Shown here in pieces: positions 1 to 9,453 of a stretch of 64,000 nt of DNA (position 1 is the first letter of the stretch; each line of letters begins with the position of its first letter). A model generated the notes under the pieces. The model ran no database searches. It saw only the letters and a list, made by a program, of their open reading frames with translations, and was not told where the DNA came from. This DNA comes from Thalassolituus oleivorans MIL-1 (GTDB taxonomy: Bacteria > Pseudomonadota > Gammaproteobacteria > Pseudomonadales > Oceanobacteraceae), in NCBI RefSeq assembly GCF_000355675.1, contig NC_020888.1, forward strand, positions 2,312,883 to 2,376,882, given 5' to 3'. Both the position numbers and the translations under genes were made by a program.

Positions 1-31
1 ACTGTAAAAAATCGCCCGCTGGCTAACCCAC

Positions 32-1306
32 TCATGTTCCGCTCAACCCTCTGATTGCTCGAATGTTTCGAGTGCTATCTAACTCAATTGATTGCTGAAA
101 CGCCATGCGCGCATTAATTAATTGACCATCAAGCAGATAACATTCTCCCAATGTTGAGAGAAAATCAGCCTTCAAATAGACAGTATCAATTTCTTGCAAC
201 ACTTCTTGGACCGTCTGCAAGCAATGATCGGCCAAGTTTAATTGTATATAGGCATAAGTCTTCTGCATTCTCAGAGCCTTATTCTTTGGCATAATACTTA
301 GGGCATCAGAGATAAGCGCGAAAGCCTGATCATAAAAGCCTTCTCGATAATAACGGCGAGACATTTTTTCGACCAAAAATACCAACTGAACCTTTGCTTG
401 GCGCTCCACAAACGAAAAATATTCATCGCCACCGTCTTTGACGGTCTCTAGCAACAACTGCATCGACTGCTTACGTTTTCCGGCTAATTCAAGCTGCTTA
501 GCCCGATACAAAACACTGCTAGCATTGTCTTCGCCGTAGATTTGAAAGCTAAGCTTAGAAAAAAGATACGTAGAACGTTCGGAATATTTCAGTAAGGGAT
601 CAAGCCGGAACGCCGATATCATCTCAGTGTAGGCTCTCATCACATCGGCATCAGCAAAGTGCTTTTGAGCCTTGACGCTGTATAGCGCCGACAAGCCAGT
701 ATTACCGAGCGTAATACCCGCCGGAGCGAATACGATAAAAACACTCAATATCAGTACAAAAAATTTGGTTCTATAGCTACTGATTATGAAGATCGCTAAC
801 GCGCTAAAAACGGCGACAAACCAACCCCAGTTTAAAATTGAGAAGACGCTAAGCACACGAGCGGTAATGCTATTAAAAGCGCCGTCTTGCAGCAGAGCCA
901 ATGAGTTACCCTTGTTAGGAACAAAATAGGTTCTGAAAAAGCGCTGTAATTGGCGAAAATCTTCAGTGTCTTGAATGTAGTTAGCCACAACCGAGCTATC
1001 ACGACTAATAAGGTAAGCAGGAACAAGCAGCAGCAAGGATAAGCTAATGGCAATAAAGAACACGTTATACCGCGGGGCTTGGCGATATTCTGAGTATATA
1101 AAGGCCGATAGTCCGAGTAGTACCAAGGCTACATAGAAGTACAAGTACCGTACTTCCGACTCTAAAATCGAAATATAGCCAATACCGCTAATGCCCGCCG
1201 ATAGCGGAAACTTAACCCAAGGTGCAGCAAAACTAGCCAACATCACAAGGATCAAGCCCATCGACAAGTAACTTAATTTCTCTGATCTGCTCATGATGGC
1301 ACTCAT
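32..1306 (-). CDS. Polytopic membrane protein with C-terminal TPR-like region, glycan export cluster
   Basis: The N-terminal half (about residues 1-215) contains several hydrophobic segments consistent with membrane helices. The C-terminal part (about 235-424) is helical and repetitive, with spacing like tetratricopeptide repeats, for example the final segment with LGECYLLDGQ followed by INARMAFQQSIEL. I chose the ATG at 1306 because a GGAGGGG Shine-Dalgarno sequence sits about 10 nt upstream; the longer reading frame would begin at a TTG inside the upstream gene. It starts one base after the wzx stop, so translation is probably coupled. Position and topology suggest a role in polymerising or exporting the glycan, as a Wzy/ligase-like or scaffold protein. 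No diagnostic polymerase motif is visible, so the function is inferred from context only. Confidence 0.75.
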   Translation of the reverse strand: MSAIMSRSEKLSYLSMGLILVMLASFAAPWVKFPLSAGISGIGYISILESEVRYLYFYVALVLLGLSAFIYSEYRQAPRYNVFFIAISLSLLLLVPAYLISRDSSVVANYIQDTEDFRQLQRFFRTYFVPNKGNSLALLQDGAFNSITARVLSVFSILNWGWFVAVFSALAIFIISSYRTKFFVLILSVFIVFAPAGITLGNTGLSALYSVKAQKHFADADVMRAYTEMISAFRLDPLLKYSERSTYLFSKLSFQIYGEDNASSVLYRAKQLELAGKRKQSMQLLLETVKDGGDEYFSFVERQAKVQLVFLVEKMSRRYYREGFYDQAFALISDALSIMPKNKALRMQKTYAYIQLNLADHCLQTVQEVLQEIDTVYLKADFLSTLGECYLLDGQLINARMAFQQSIELDSTRNIRAIRGLSGT

Positions 1307-1307
1307 A

Positions 1308-2786
1308 TCAACCATTCCCCTCCAACTGAGAGTCAACGGACTGAGCTTTAGATCTCTTTAATCCCTGAGCCACTGTCTTAATCTCAGCCAGCGTTATTGC
1401 ACGAGTGACTAACAACAATGCCGCATACAGGATTAAGAACAGAACCCCTTGAACGATAAGCATCAAGATACCGTCGAAAATAGGTACCAGTTCAAATACG
1501 GTAACCGCCAAAACAAGAGCAAGCAGCGGACGTACGATGATGCTGACCACATCTACAATGCAGCCGCTTTTGTTCAGTAAATATAGCGACGAGATAACAA
1601 AAAATGCTTCCGCAAAAGCGGTGCCTATAACGGCACCTAACGCATCGAAGAATGGAATAAATATCACATCAAGAATCGCGTTGATCGAAAAAACACCCAG
1701 CGAAACCCAAGTGAACAGGCGCTGCTTTTGTGTCGCGGTATACACATAAATCATTATCGAAGAGGGAAAGATAAAGAAAACAACAACCGATAGGGCTTGA
1801 AGTAACGCCCCAGCACTTTGGTAGTCATCGGTATACATTATGCCGATAATCTGATTCGCGAAGATGAATAAGCCCCCCATTACAGGTAAGGCAATCATCA
1901 CATAGAAGCGCAGTATCTTATTTAAGAAGTCGTTAAACGCCTGCATATTTGTACCCGCTAATCTCGCTAGCTGTGGATACATAGGAATAGACAGCGTAAA
2001 TGGCAGCATTTCTATGATCTGAATAATGCGATAAGCAGCACTGAACAGACCAAGAGCTAAAGGAGTAGATAAAGCACTTAACAAGATAGAATCGACGTGT
2101 AGCGTCGCTTTACGAAACAACATAGAAAAGCCAACCGGTATAGCTTCTATGAGCAAATACTTTAGATAAGGATAATCAAATGCCAACTCCACGCGGCCAA
2201 ATACTTTCCAAGTTGCTATGAAAAACATCAGGAATTGAGCAATATTAGCCAGCAAGTAAACCAAACAAAGATTTAAAATCGTTGCCTCACCAGCCATCCA
2301 AACAAGCACTAAAACAAGCAAGAGTATCTTATGAAAAACGAAGAACGTAGCATTAAAGGTCATGCGTTCGAATGCACGAAAAACTGCGCCATAGATAACG
2401 GCATGCATAACCGCTAAAGCCGCAGACGCCATCAGCAACAAGCTAAGCCCAAAATCTTTATCTTCAATAAAAACAAGACACACGATAGATAGTGGCAGCA
2501 AAACAATCCCAGTTAACATCCATGCTAAACTTCGAACGCTGCCGATAATTGCCGGATAACGCTCGGGATTCTGAGCTATTTCCCGAACCAAAAGATTGGT
2601 AATCCCCATATCCGTGACTAATTGAATTAAGCCAACAAATGCGAGGATGAATGAGAAGGCACCAAAATTTTCTGGTCCTAATTCTCGTGCAATAAGAATG
2701 ATAACGTAGATATTAAGTAATGCACCAACGCCCTCACCCAAAATTGTTGCGACTACGTTACCCGCTATTCGCCGATTGGCCGACAT
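1308..2786 (-). CDS. Wzx-like polysaccharide flippase (MOP superfamily)
   Basis: The protein is 492 residues with about 12-14 hydrophobic helices. It opens with a sequence typical of Wzx/RfbX flippases: a short basic N-terminus, then GNVVATILGEGVGALLNIYVI and GPENFGAFSFILAF. Family knowledge says these proteins move undecaprenyl-linked oligosaccharides from the cytoplasmic to the periplasmic face of the inner membrane. It lies between the TolC-like channel gene (2-bp gap) and the TPR membrane gene (1-bp gap) in one leftward operon with glycosyltransferase and acyltransferase genes. This supports a glycan-export role rather than drug efflux. The substrate is unknown. Confidence 0.88.
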   Translation of the reverse strand: MSANRRIAGNVVATILGEGVGALLNIYVIILIARELGPENFGAFSFILAFVGLIQLVTDMGITNLLVREIAQNPERYPAIIGSVRSLAWMLTGIVLLPLSIVCLVFIEDKDFGLSLLLMASAALAVMHAVIYGAVFRAFERMTFNATFFVFHKILLLVLVLVWMAGEATILNLCLVYLLANIAQFLMFFIATWKVFGRVELAFDYPYLKYLLIEAIPVGFSMLFRKATLHVDSILLSALSTPLALGLFSAAYRIIQIIEMLPFTLSIPMYPQLARLAGTNMQAFNDFLNKILRFYVMIALPVMGGLFIFANQIIGIMYTDDYQSAGALLQALSVVVFFIFPSSIMIYVYTATQKQRLFTWVSLGVFSINAILDVIFIPFFDALGAVIGTAFAEAFFVISSLYLLNKSGCIVDVVSIIVRPLLALVLAVTVFELVPIFDGILMLIVQGVLFLILYAALLLVTRAITLAEIKTVAQGLKRSKAQSVDSQLEGNG

Positions 2787-2788
2787 AA

Positions 2789-4303
2789 TTATCTAGCCAC
2801 CGAATCTGAATACTGACCACATGACCAAGCGACCGGTAGAAGTTGGAAACTCAACGACCATATTTTAGACGCCGACTTTACTAAGTTAAGTTTCTTTTGC
2901 TCTAGTTCTAAACGCTTATCAAGAACGTCGACTTGGCTAGACTTACCATGGGTGTATAGTTCTTTCTCTTGCTTTAAGTCTTGTACCGCTTTGTTAAGCT
3001 CAGCATTACTACTGCTTAACTTATAACTTTCTTTGGTGAATTCTTGATAAAGATCGAACACGCTAAAGCGAATATTTTGTTGAATAACTTCCAGCTTGGC
3101 GACTTCCATACTTTCAGTAACGGCGGCACTTCGCGAACGACCGTTACTACGCAAAATATCTGTGATAGGAATTTCTACTTCAAGCCCCACAGTTGACAGT
3201 GAACGCTGACCATTTAAGTTTTCGTCAGCCACAGCACGAACATTTCCGTAGACTGAAACCTTCATACCATCGCTGGTTTTCTCACTATCGTAACTCGCAG
3301 CTGCGATATCAATAGCCGCCTGCTGCATCATCAAATCAGTACTGGATGCTAAGTGCTTCTCAATAATCACATCAACATCTGGTAGCGTTGCAACCTGATA
3401 CAACTGAATGTTTGGCAGTGAGTTCAGCTCCACATCAGGAAAGTAATACTTTAGTTTTTGCTGTAGAAAAGCCAACGTTGATTGAACCGTCATAATGCTG
3501 TCGTTCAAACTGACTATCGACTCTTCAGCTTCATACAACTTAGTCTTATCGACCATTTGCGAGTCAGCCACGCGTTGAATTAAGGCCAGCTTTTCATTCG
3601 CCAATGACAAAGATTTTTTATAAACCAGCAACTCCGCCTCGGCTTGGCTCTTCTCCAACAAGAAGTCGGCAATTTCTAACACTGCACCTTCGATGGATTT
3701 ACTGTGACTGGCTTTCTCAAAGTTAACTTGACCTTGAAGTAATCGTGCTTTGTTGCTTTCACTCCAAAAAAATCGGCCACTCTTATACAAAGGAAAATCA
3801 ACTTCGGCCTTAGCTTCATTAATAACGCCGCTCGCGCTTTGATCGATAACCGCAGCACCATCGATACCTGCTACCGTATTTGAATCATTGGCTATAGCAA
3901 AAAAGCCAACCGGCTCACCTGTGGTATAGCTTGGACCAAAGGTCAACGAAAGATCCGGATAAAAAGATGAATTCTTTTCGTACGCGTAAGCTTTACGAGC
4001 CGCATCAAGTTCTAAATTTTGAACACGAAGCGCGGGGCTATTTTTACAATACGACAAGGCTAACTTAACGAAGCCAACCTGTTCTTTTTCGGTCAACAAT
4101 TCGTATGCCGTCTTAATGTGCTTACCATCAAAGGTCGCGACACGGGTATCCAATTCAGCAACAGGGATAATCTCGACATCTGAACCTGTAACAGCCACTG
4201 TACCTGTGGTAGCTACTGTACTTGTAGCCGCCGCGGTGGCATTAGCGAATCCGACGGCTAAGCACAAAGCTAAAATCTTATAAGACGTTCTCGGCATGAT
4301 CAT
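2789..4303 (-). CDS. TolC-family outer membrane channel protein
   Basis: This 504-residue protein starts with a signal peptide (basic start, hydrophobic core, ANATAAA region). It then has long amphipathic alpha-helical stretches with the internal duplication typical of TolC/OprM proteins, for example the ALRVQNLELDAARKAYAYEK region and the later SFQLLPVAW end. Such proteins form trimeric outer-membrane exit ducts for type I secretion or efflux. The ATG at 4303 overlaps the stop of the upstream membrane-fusion gene by 4 nt (ATGA). A second ATG at 4297 is equally possible. The pairing with a fusion protein is clear, but no inner-membrane pump gene is adjacent, so the partner must be encoded elsewhere or be another protein of this cluster. 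Confidence 0.85.
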   Translation of the reverse strand: MIMPRTSYKILALCLAVGFANATAAATSTVATTGTVAVTGSDVEIIPVAELDTRVATFDGKHIKTAYELLTEKEQVGFVKLALSYCKNSPALRVQNLELDAARKAYAYEKNSSFYPDLSLTFGPSYTTGEPVGFFAIANDSNTVAGIDGAAVIDQSASGVINEAKAEVDFPLYKSGRFFWSESNKARLLQGQVNFEKASHSKSIEGAVLEIADFLLEKSQAEAELLVYKKSLSLANEKLALIQRVADSQMVDKTKLYEAEESIVSLNDSIMTVQSTLAFLQQKLKYYFPDVELNSLPNIQLYQVATLPDVDVIIEKHLASSTDLMMQQAAIDIAAASYDSEKTSDGMKVSVYGNVRAVADENLNGQRSLSTVGLEVEIPITDILRSNGRSRSAAVTESMEVAKLEVIQQNIRFSVFDLYQEFTKESYKLSSSNAELNKAVQDLKQEKELYTHGKSSQVDVLDKRLELEQKKLNLVKSASKIWSLSFQLLPVAWSCGQYSDSVAR

Positions 4304-5403
4304 TCACCCACCTTAACGTGGTCCCCATCACGAAGGCTTTGCTGACCTGCAACCACGATTTTATCACCTACGGCAAGGCCATCCAGAATTTCAAAATAGC
4401 CACCACCGGTGCGGCCTAAACGTACTGTGGTTAATTGCACGACACCGTCTTTATTAACTTTAAATACTGTACCTTCACGATCCAATTGATTAATAAGTGC
4501 GATAGAAGGGATACGCGCTGAATGGCGATCTTCTTTGAAGTACACCACGCCAGTCATACCAGGCTTAACTCGCAACGATTTATTAGGGGCTTGTACGTAG
4601 ACTTTTGCTGCACCTTTCACTTCATCAAGTTCTGGATCGATACGATAAATATTACCGCTTAGAGTTTCGTTATCGTAAGCAGGTAAGCGAATTTCAACAT
4701 CCTTACCAAGGGTAAAGAACTGCAACTCTTTTTCAGGCAGTAATATTTTAAACAAGATAGGATCGATAGAGCTGATCACCATCGCCTCTTCACCTTTCTT
4801 AATGTAGGCACTAGGAAAGCTCTTAACCTCACTGATAACACCAGAAATCGGAGTGACAATATGAGTGTTAGCAAGTGCATACTCAGCTGAGGCTAAGTTA
4901 TGTTTTGCTTCTGCATAATTGGTTTGGGCTTGGTTGTAACTTAAAAAGGCATCACTGTATTTTTCTTGCGAGACATAGTCTCCCGCTAACAATGATTCGA
5001 CTTCTTTCATGTTCTTAGCAAAGAAATCTAACAGTTTCTTCTTCGAATCAAGCAGAACCGTTGTCATCTCCAAGTTTGAGGCGTACATAACATCATCAAA
5101 CGCGAGCAACTCTTGCCCTTTCTCAACAACATCACCCAACTGAACTGATTGAGTTTCGATGATGCCTTCAATTTGCGGGCGTATTGATACCGACTCGCCT
5201 ACTGCAGCGGTAGCTGTAACAGCATAACTTGAGGATACAATACCAGAGTCGACGGCTTGGATTTCAACAGGAATAGGCTTTCCTGAATTCCTCGCCACTT
5301 CGCTACTCGTTGATATTAGCTGTAATCGGGCGCTAAAAAGCAAGTACCCTACAACCCCAATAATGCATGCTACAAACAGTGAGAATAGTATATTTCTTTG
5401 CAT
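4300..5403 (-). CDS. Periplasmic adaptor (HlyD/RND membrane-fusion protein)
   Basis: The protein has 367 residues with one N-terminal membrane anchor (about 8-25). A biotinyl-lipoyl-like half motif follows (SIRPQIEGIIETQSVQLGD, around 75-95), then a coiled-coil hairpin (about 105-180), a second lipoyl half (THIVTPISGVISEVKSFPS) and a beta-barrel domain with VKPGMTGVVYF. This domain order is standard for RND-type membrane-fusion proteins, which bridge an inner-membrane transporter and a TolC-type duct. It is translationally coupled to the downstream TolC-like gene. No RND, ABC or MFS pump gene adjoins it; the nearest transporter is the Wzx flippase, which is not a known partner of this family. 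Confidence 0.87.
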   Translation of the reverse strand: MQRNILFSLFVACIIGVVGYLLFSARLQLISTSSEVARNSGKPIPVEIQAVDSGIVSSSYAVTATAAVGESVSIRPQIEGIIETQSVQLGDVVEKGQELLAFDDVMYASNLEMTTVLLDSKKKLLDFFAKNMKEVESLLAGDYVSQEKYSDAFLSYNQAQTNYAEAKHNLASAEYALANTHIVTPISGVISEVKSFPSAYIKKGEEAMVISSIDPILFKILLPEKELQFFTLGKDVEIRLPAYDNETLSGNIYRIDPELDEVKGAAKVYVQAPNKSLRVKPGMTGVVYFKEDRHSARIPSIALINQLDREGTVFKVNKDGVVQLTTVRLGRTGGGYFEILDGLAVGDKIVVAGQQSLRDGDHVKVGE

Positions 5404-5406
5404 AAT

Positions 5407-5991
5407 TTAGCGCATCTTTTTAGAAAGTAATAAAATCATGAACGTAATTGGCACAAAAATCAGGAGTTCACTAAGCACAACCCAGACATTATACCAGTCG
5501 AAAAAACGATCAGCCGTATCGTGATGCGGGCCAATCAACAAGGTTATTGGTGAGGATACCCTATCCGGCCAAAATGGCGCCAAAATGGGAGTGCCAAACG
5601 AATTATGCAATCCTCGAAGCGGCCCCGTGAATAAATCGAGTACCGAATGGCTCAACAAAGCAATAAAAACTAACGAAAAAACCGTTTTATAACTCTGTTC
5701 CCCCAATGAGTAATTCGTAAATGAGCGCAACGGAGTTTTCAGTAAAAGCAGCGCCACCATCAAAGAAAAGAAAAGCATATAAAATGGCGTATGACTTTGT
5801 TGGCCGTGATACTTGAGGTGATCATTTGATAGAACAGCACTGACGATGATATCGAGATCTGGAGCGTTAGCAAAAAACATCATTCCTAACAGAGACAGCA
5901 CACCCAGCTTAACATTTTTACTCGGATTAATTGCGCGATAGATTAATAGGCAATCAACCCCAGCTAATGCGTGCCCCACCGTTGTCGCCAT
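5407..5991 (-). CDS. YdjM/DUF457-type membrane-bound metal-dependent hydrolase
   Basis: This 194-residue polytopic membrane protein has the hallmark conserved polar residues of the YdjM family (PF04307): an early GHALAG histidine, the NAPDLDI aspartates (about 42-48), a QQSHTP histidine and the LSHSVLDLFTGPLRG segment (about 113-127). Family members are annotated as membrane-bound metal-dependent hydrolases, with a proposed but weakly characterised lipase- or phosphatase-like activity. It sits 3 bp upstream of the membrane-fusion gene in the same leftward operon, so it may act on the lipid carrier or glycolipid. That role is inference. Confidence 0.8.
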   Translation of the reverse strand: MATTVGHALAGVDCLLIYRAINPSKNVKLGVLSLLGMMFFANAPDLDIIVSAVLSNDHLKYHGQQSHTPFYMLFFSLMVALLLLKTPLRSFTNYSLGEQSYKTVFSLVFIALLSHSVLDLFTGPLRGLHNSFGTPILAPFWPDRVSSPITLLIGPHHDTADRFFDWYNVWVVLSELLIFVPITFMILLLSKKMR

Positions 5992-6025
5992 TCGTTCTGC
6001 TCCTATATCGAACCGCTATAGCGGT

Positions 6026-6610
6026 TCATTCCTTGCCGTCAAATTTCAGATAACTACTGGTATTTTGCCTTGAAATAATCCGAGCAGGAACACCGCTCAC
6101 AGTGCAATTATCAGGAACAGATTTCAAAACCAGAGCATTAGCTGCAATCACAACATTATCGCCAATAACAACATTGCCCAGTATTTTAGCACCCGATCCA
6201 ACAAAAACATTGTCGCCCAAAACAGGTTTTTTTCCTGTAGGGCCAGAATAATCAGCACCAATAGAAACACATTGATTAACTGTACAATTCTGACCAATTT
6301 TTTTTGCATCAATAGCAATGCAAGAAAAATTGTGGATGACGAAGCCAGGACCTATGTCTGTAGTTGGCGACACTTTAATGCCAGTAACAGATGACATCAG
6401 GAATTCACTAATAAGATAAAGCCCCTTAGCCAACAACCGAGTGACAAAGTTACCCGCAGTTTTCGAGTACGCAAACTGCCCCAGGCGATAACTCACCAAG
6501 TACATAGTACCGAGCTGAAAGGTTATTTTCAGATACTTATTTACGAAATTATCGATACGAACATAGTAAGTGCGTTTACGATATAAATCGCTACGGAGCA
6601 ATGCGAACAT
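6026..6610 (-). CDS. Serine acetyltransferase-like hexapeptide acyltransferase
   Basis: The 194-residue protein has an N-terminal helical segment with hydrophobic stretches. A left-handed beta-helix region of hexapeptide repeats follows (about 95-185), including the GPGFVIHNFSCIAI, VFVGSGAKILGNVVIGDN and VPDNCTVSGVPARII signatures of the CysE/LbH_SAT family. The catalytic histidine of the family is plausible in the VIHNF motif. ATG 6610 is preferred because GAAGG lies 6 nt upstream; the longer frame would use TTG. Similar proteins in glycan clusters transfer acyl groups to sugars. Two paralogs occur in the divergent operon (15571-16155 and 16192-16743), so this locus carries three related acyltransferases. 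Acceptor and donor are not determinable here. Confidence 0.83.
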   Translation of the reverse strand: MFALLRSDLYRKRTYYVRIDNFVNKYLKITFQLGTMYLVSYRLGQFAYSKTAGNFVTRLLAKGLYLISEFLMSSVTGIKVSPTTDIGPGFVIHNFSCIAIDAKKIGQNCTVNQCVSIGADYSGPTGKKPVLGDNVFVGSGAKILGNVVIGDNVVIAANALVLKSVPDNCTVSGVPARIISRQNTSSYLKFDGKE

Positions 6611-6636
6611 AACCAACCTTCTACTCTATTAAACCA

Positions 6637-9438
6637 TTACTCGGAACAAGCACCGACACAGATTTCTCGCACCATGGGATATTCTATAACCCTGTTAGCA
6701 GCAAAGTCGCGACACCAAATACGTACAGTATATGTACCCGGATCAACGTAATTGCCACCTTCGTCGCCTGTCATACCGTCCCATTCCAAATGAATGTTAA
6801 TTGGACTGCCGTCTTCATTATTCGGATAGGATAACCGATGCAACTCAGACACTAACTGGCTCTCACCCTGATAGATGTAAAGCGTAACCACAGCACCTTC
6901 TGAAATAGAGAAATCAATATCCATCACCTCTCCCGCACCATCAATGGTCGTTGGCGAGAAAGTAAGACCATCTAAGGTTGGTGACGTCAAATCAATACCA
7001 AAATCTAATGTTTCTGTAATTTCATTGCCTTCAGAGTCAACACCGGTCGCCGTCGCGGTATAGTTGCCCTCGCCCATCAATAGGCCTGCGTCATTAATTC
7101 CATTCCACTCGACGAACAAGCTTCGGCCTTCACCGCTATCATGATAGATCTCATTATTTAGCGAATCCTTGATCACGAGAGACCAATCAACCTGACGATT
7201 GTAATTACCACTAAACCAGATGATTTCTTGGCGACCATCACCATCGGGAGCAAACGCTTTTTGCGAGCTTAGATATTCAGAAAACTCTAAAACTGATGCA
7301 TTCGCCGACAATACAACCGTCAAATTGACGCGTTTTTCTGCAGCTTCCACACCATCAGCAGTAAGACCGGTGATAAGGAAATAATACGCACCATCCAATT
7401 CTCCGGTAATAGAACCCGCATCAACAGTTCCATCCCAGTCGGCAGAGAAGTCTACAGAAAAATCCGATGGTTGAGAGACAAAGTCACGCACCTTGCGGTC
7501 AACGCGCCCAAGCACTTTTTCGGTCTCATCTTTTTTATACAATTTTACCGTCCAGTACAAAGGAACGGTCGAATACGCATGCAGCGTAGTAGATTCGGTA
7601 CTATTAACTCCAATAGTTAAAACATCTTCGGTGACAGAGGCGGCAGCTACAGCAGGTAAACCGACTTGACCGCGACTCATAATTGCTTCAAAAGGCCCAA
7701 AGCGGTTGTCATCCACAGCGATAAATATCTGAGAATCATCATTAATCGCGATCGACGATACCAATGAACCCTCTTCGCTAGGATTAAAGTTGTATGGCTC
7801 TTCGAAGGTTAGACCATGGTCAAAAGAACGACTAACAACCGTTTCATAGTTGCCCGCAAACGTGTCCTGCCAAATCGCAACTAAGGTACCATCACGCATC
7901 ACAGCAAGATCAGAGAATACTGACGTTGAGGCTTTTTCCGACGCGCTATCAGACACGCTCACAACCGCCTCAAACGTAGCTCCGCCATCCTTAGAGCGTG
8001 CCAGACTTATGTCTTCTTTCTGATCTAACGGATAAGCAGTCCAGGAAATGTAAACATAACTGCCATCGACCGCAATCTTAGAACCCGCGGTACCGCCCTC
8101 CGCAAATGACACTTGAGTGGATTCAGCGGAGAAGATGCCATCAAACGAACGTACATAATGAACCTGAACACCGTATTCAGCTGCTTTGCCAAACACCGCA
8201 TGTATTTCATCATCATCATCATTAACCGTAATGGCGGTAGTCGTCGGCGAATCGTCAGCAACAAATCGTCCTAATTCAATGAAGCTAGACTGCATGTGTC
8301 CATCCACATCTAAAATATAATCGCCGTTACTATCGACAAGATAACCACCATCAGTAGCGGCAGAAATAACGACTGCGCCAGCCGTATACCAAATAACGAC
8401 GACCCGCCCAGTAGAGTCAACCACAATATCAGGAGCGGCGGTGATGACGGCACCACGAGTTAAATTTAATGGTGGATCAAAGCTATCTGAGCCAGCATCT
8501 TTCTTCACGAAAAATACGTTAGCAGTACCGTCCACATTATCTTTATAGATGATATAAACGGTACCGGCAGCATCTACCGCAATTTTGGCGAATTCGGCGA
8601 TGCCTGGGCTATTTGACACATTTAATGCCGTTGAGAAAGTTTCACCACGATCATCAGAATGGACATAAAAGATTTCCATTCCTCCTTCGACGTTATCGTG
8701 AAAAGCGGCATGAGGATTACCATCGCTATCAACCACAACGCTTGGCGCATAGGCATGTCCATCAGATTTTGAAAGATCCACAGGCAAAGCAAAACGTAAT
8801 TTTGCATCCTCAGTCAGGTTCGAATAATAATTCATCGGGTCAGTATCTGCATTGACCTCATCCGCATCCGGGTAAGTATCTGTATCGGAGTCTGATGACA
8901 GAGGATTAGTGCCGAGATTAAATATCTCGACATAATCACGGAGTGTGTCTAAATCGGTATCCAATGAGGTTGGATTAGTTCCATACGTATTAACTTCATC
9001 GCCATCATTAATGCCGTCATCATCCGTGTCGCTATCCAAAGGATCTGTGCGCGGATCGGAAGAAATCTCAGCTTTATCGCTGAGACCATCACTATCGGTA
9101 TCCGCAAGCAAGGGATTCGTTAAAAACTGAATAACTTCTTGCTTATCCGTTAATCCATCATCATCCGTATCGGATTTCATAGGATTTGTACCGTACACTT
9201 TCACTTCATCATAATCGGATAGTCCATCACGATCAGAATCAGACAACACCGCACTGGTACCTAAGGATTTTTCTAGTACATCGGACAATCCATCGCCATC
9301 ACTATCAGCGACATCCGACACAGAGCCGCCACCACAACCTGAAAGCACCGACACAGATAAGATGAATGCAAACGAAGCCAACCGGAATGAGATTGGCTTT
9401 AGACTCTCTGCTAGAAATTCGATGGATATTATCTTCAA
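6637..9438 (-). CDS. Large surface lipoprotein: TSP type-3 repeats, sialidase-like propeller, FlgD-like Ig
   Basis: The 933-residue protein has a lipoprotein signal ending in LSGCGGG (Cys at about 35). About seven Asp-rich thrombospondin type-3 calcium-binding repeats follow (DSDGDGLSD-type, about 43-200). Next come BNR/sialidase-superfamily-like blades with repeated DxxGxxxAAFxD and SxDxGxTF patterns (about 225-600). The C-terminus has two FlgD-like Ig modules with WDG and GxYTxxxxxxD motifs (about 690-930). The predicted start is a TTG at 9438 with AGGTAA 7 nt upstream; no in-frame ATG precedes the lipobox. It sits between the GT4 and acyltransferase genes, which suggests a calcium-stabilised cell-surface protein that binds or organises the exported glycan. 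Sialidase catalytic activity is not supported. Confidence 0.82.
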   Translation of the reverse strand: MKIISIEFLAESLKPISFRLASFAFILSVSVLSGCGGGSVSDVADSDGDGLSDVLEKSLGTSAVLSDSDRDGLSDYDEVKVYGTNPMKSDTDDDGLTDKQEVIQFLTNPLLADTDSDGLSDKAEISSDPRTDPLDSDTDDDGINDGDEVNTYGTNPTSLDTDLDTLRDYVEIFNLGTNPLSSDSDTDTYPDADEVNADTDPMNYYSNLTEDAKLRFALPVDLSKSDGHAYAPSVVVDSDGNPHAAFHDNVEGGMEIFYVHSDDRGETFSTALNVSNSPGIAEFAKIAVDAAGTVYIIYKDNVDGTANVFFVKKDAGSDSFDPPLNLTRGAVITAAPDIVVDSTGRVVVIWYTAGAVVISAATDGGYLVDSNGDYILDVDGHMQSSFIELGRFVADDSPTTTAITVNDDDDEIHAVFGKAAEYGVQVHYVRSFDGIFSAESTQVSFAEGGTAGSKIAVDGSYVYISWTAYPLDQKEDISLARSKDGGATFEAVVSVSDSASEKASTSVFSDLAVMRDGTLVAIWQDTFAGNYETVVSRSFDHGLTFEEPYNFNPSEEGSLVSSIAINDDSQIFIAVDDNRFGPFEAIMSRGQVGLPAVAAASVTEDVLTIGVNSTESTTLHAYSTVPLYWTVKLYKKDETEKVLGRVDRKVRDFVSQPSDFSVDFSADWDGTVDAGSITGELDGAYYFLITGLTADGVEAAEKRVNLTVVLSANASVLEFSEYLSSQKAFAPDGDGRQEIIWFSGNYNRQVDWSLVIKDSLNNEIYHDSGEGRSLFVEWNGINDAGLLMGEGNYTATATGVDSEGNEITETLDFGIDLTSPTLDGLTFSPTTIDGAGEVMDIDFSISEGAVVTLYIYQGESQLVSELHRLSYPNNEDGSPINIHLEWDGMTGDEGGNYVDPGTYTVRIWCRDFAANRVIEYPMVREICVGACSE

Positions 9439-9453
9439 AATAGTTACCTAAAG

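Noticed and set aside
6637-9438. Active sialidase
   Set aside because: BNR-like blades are present, but the catalytic arginine triad and Asp-box pattern of true sialidases are not evident.
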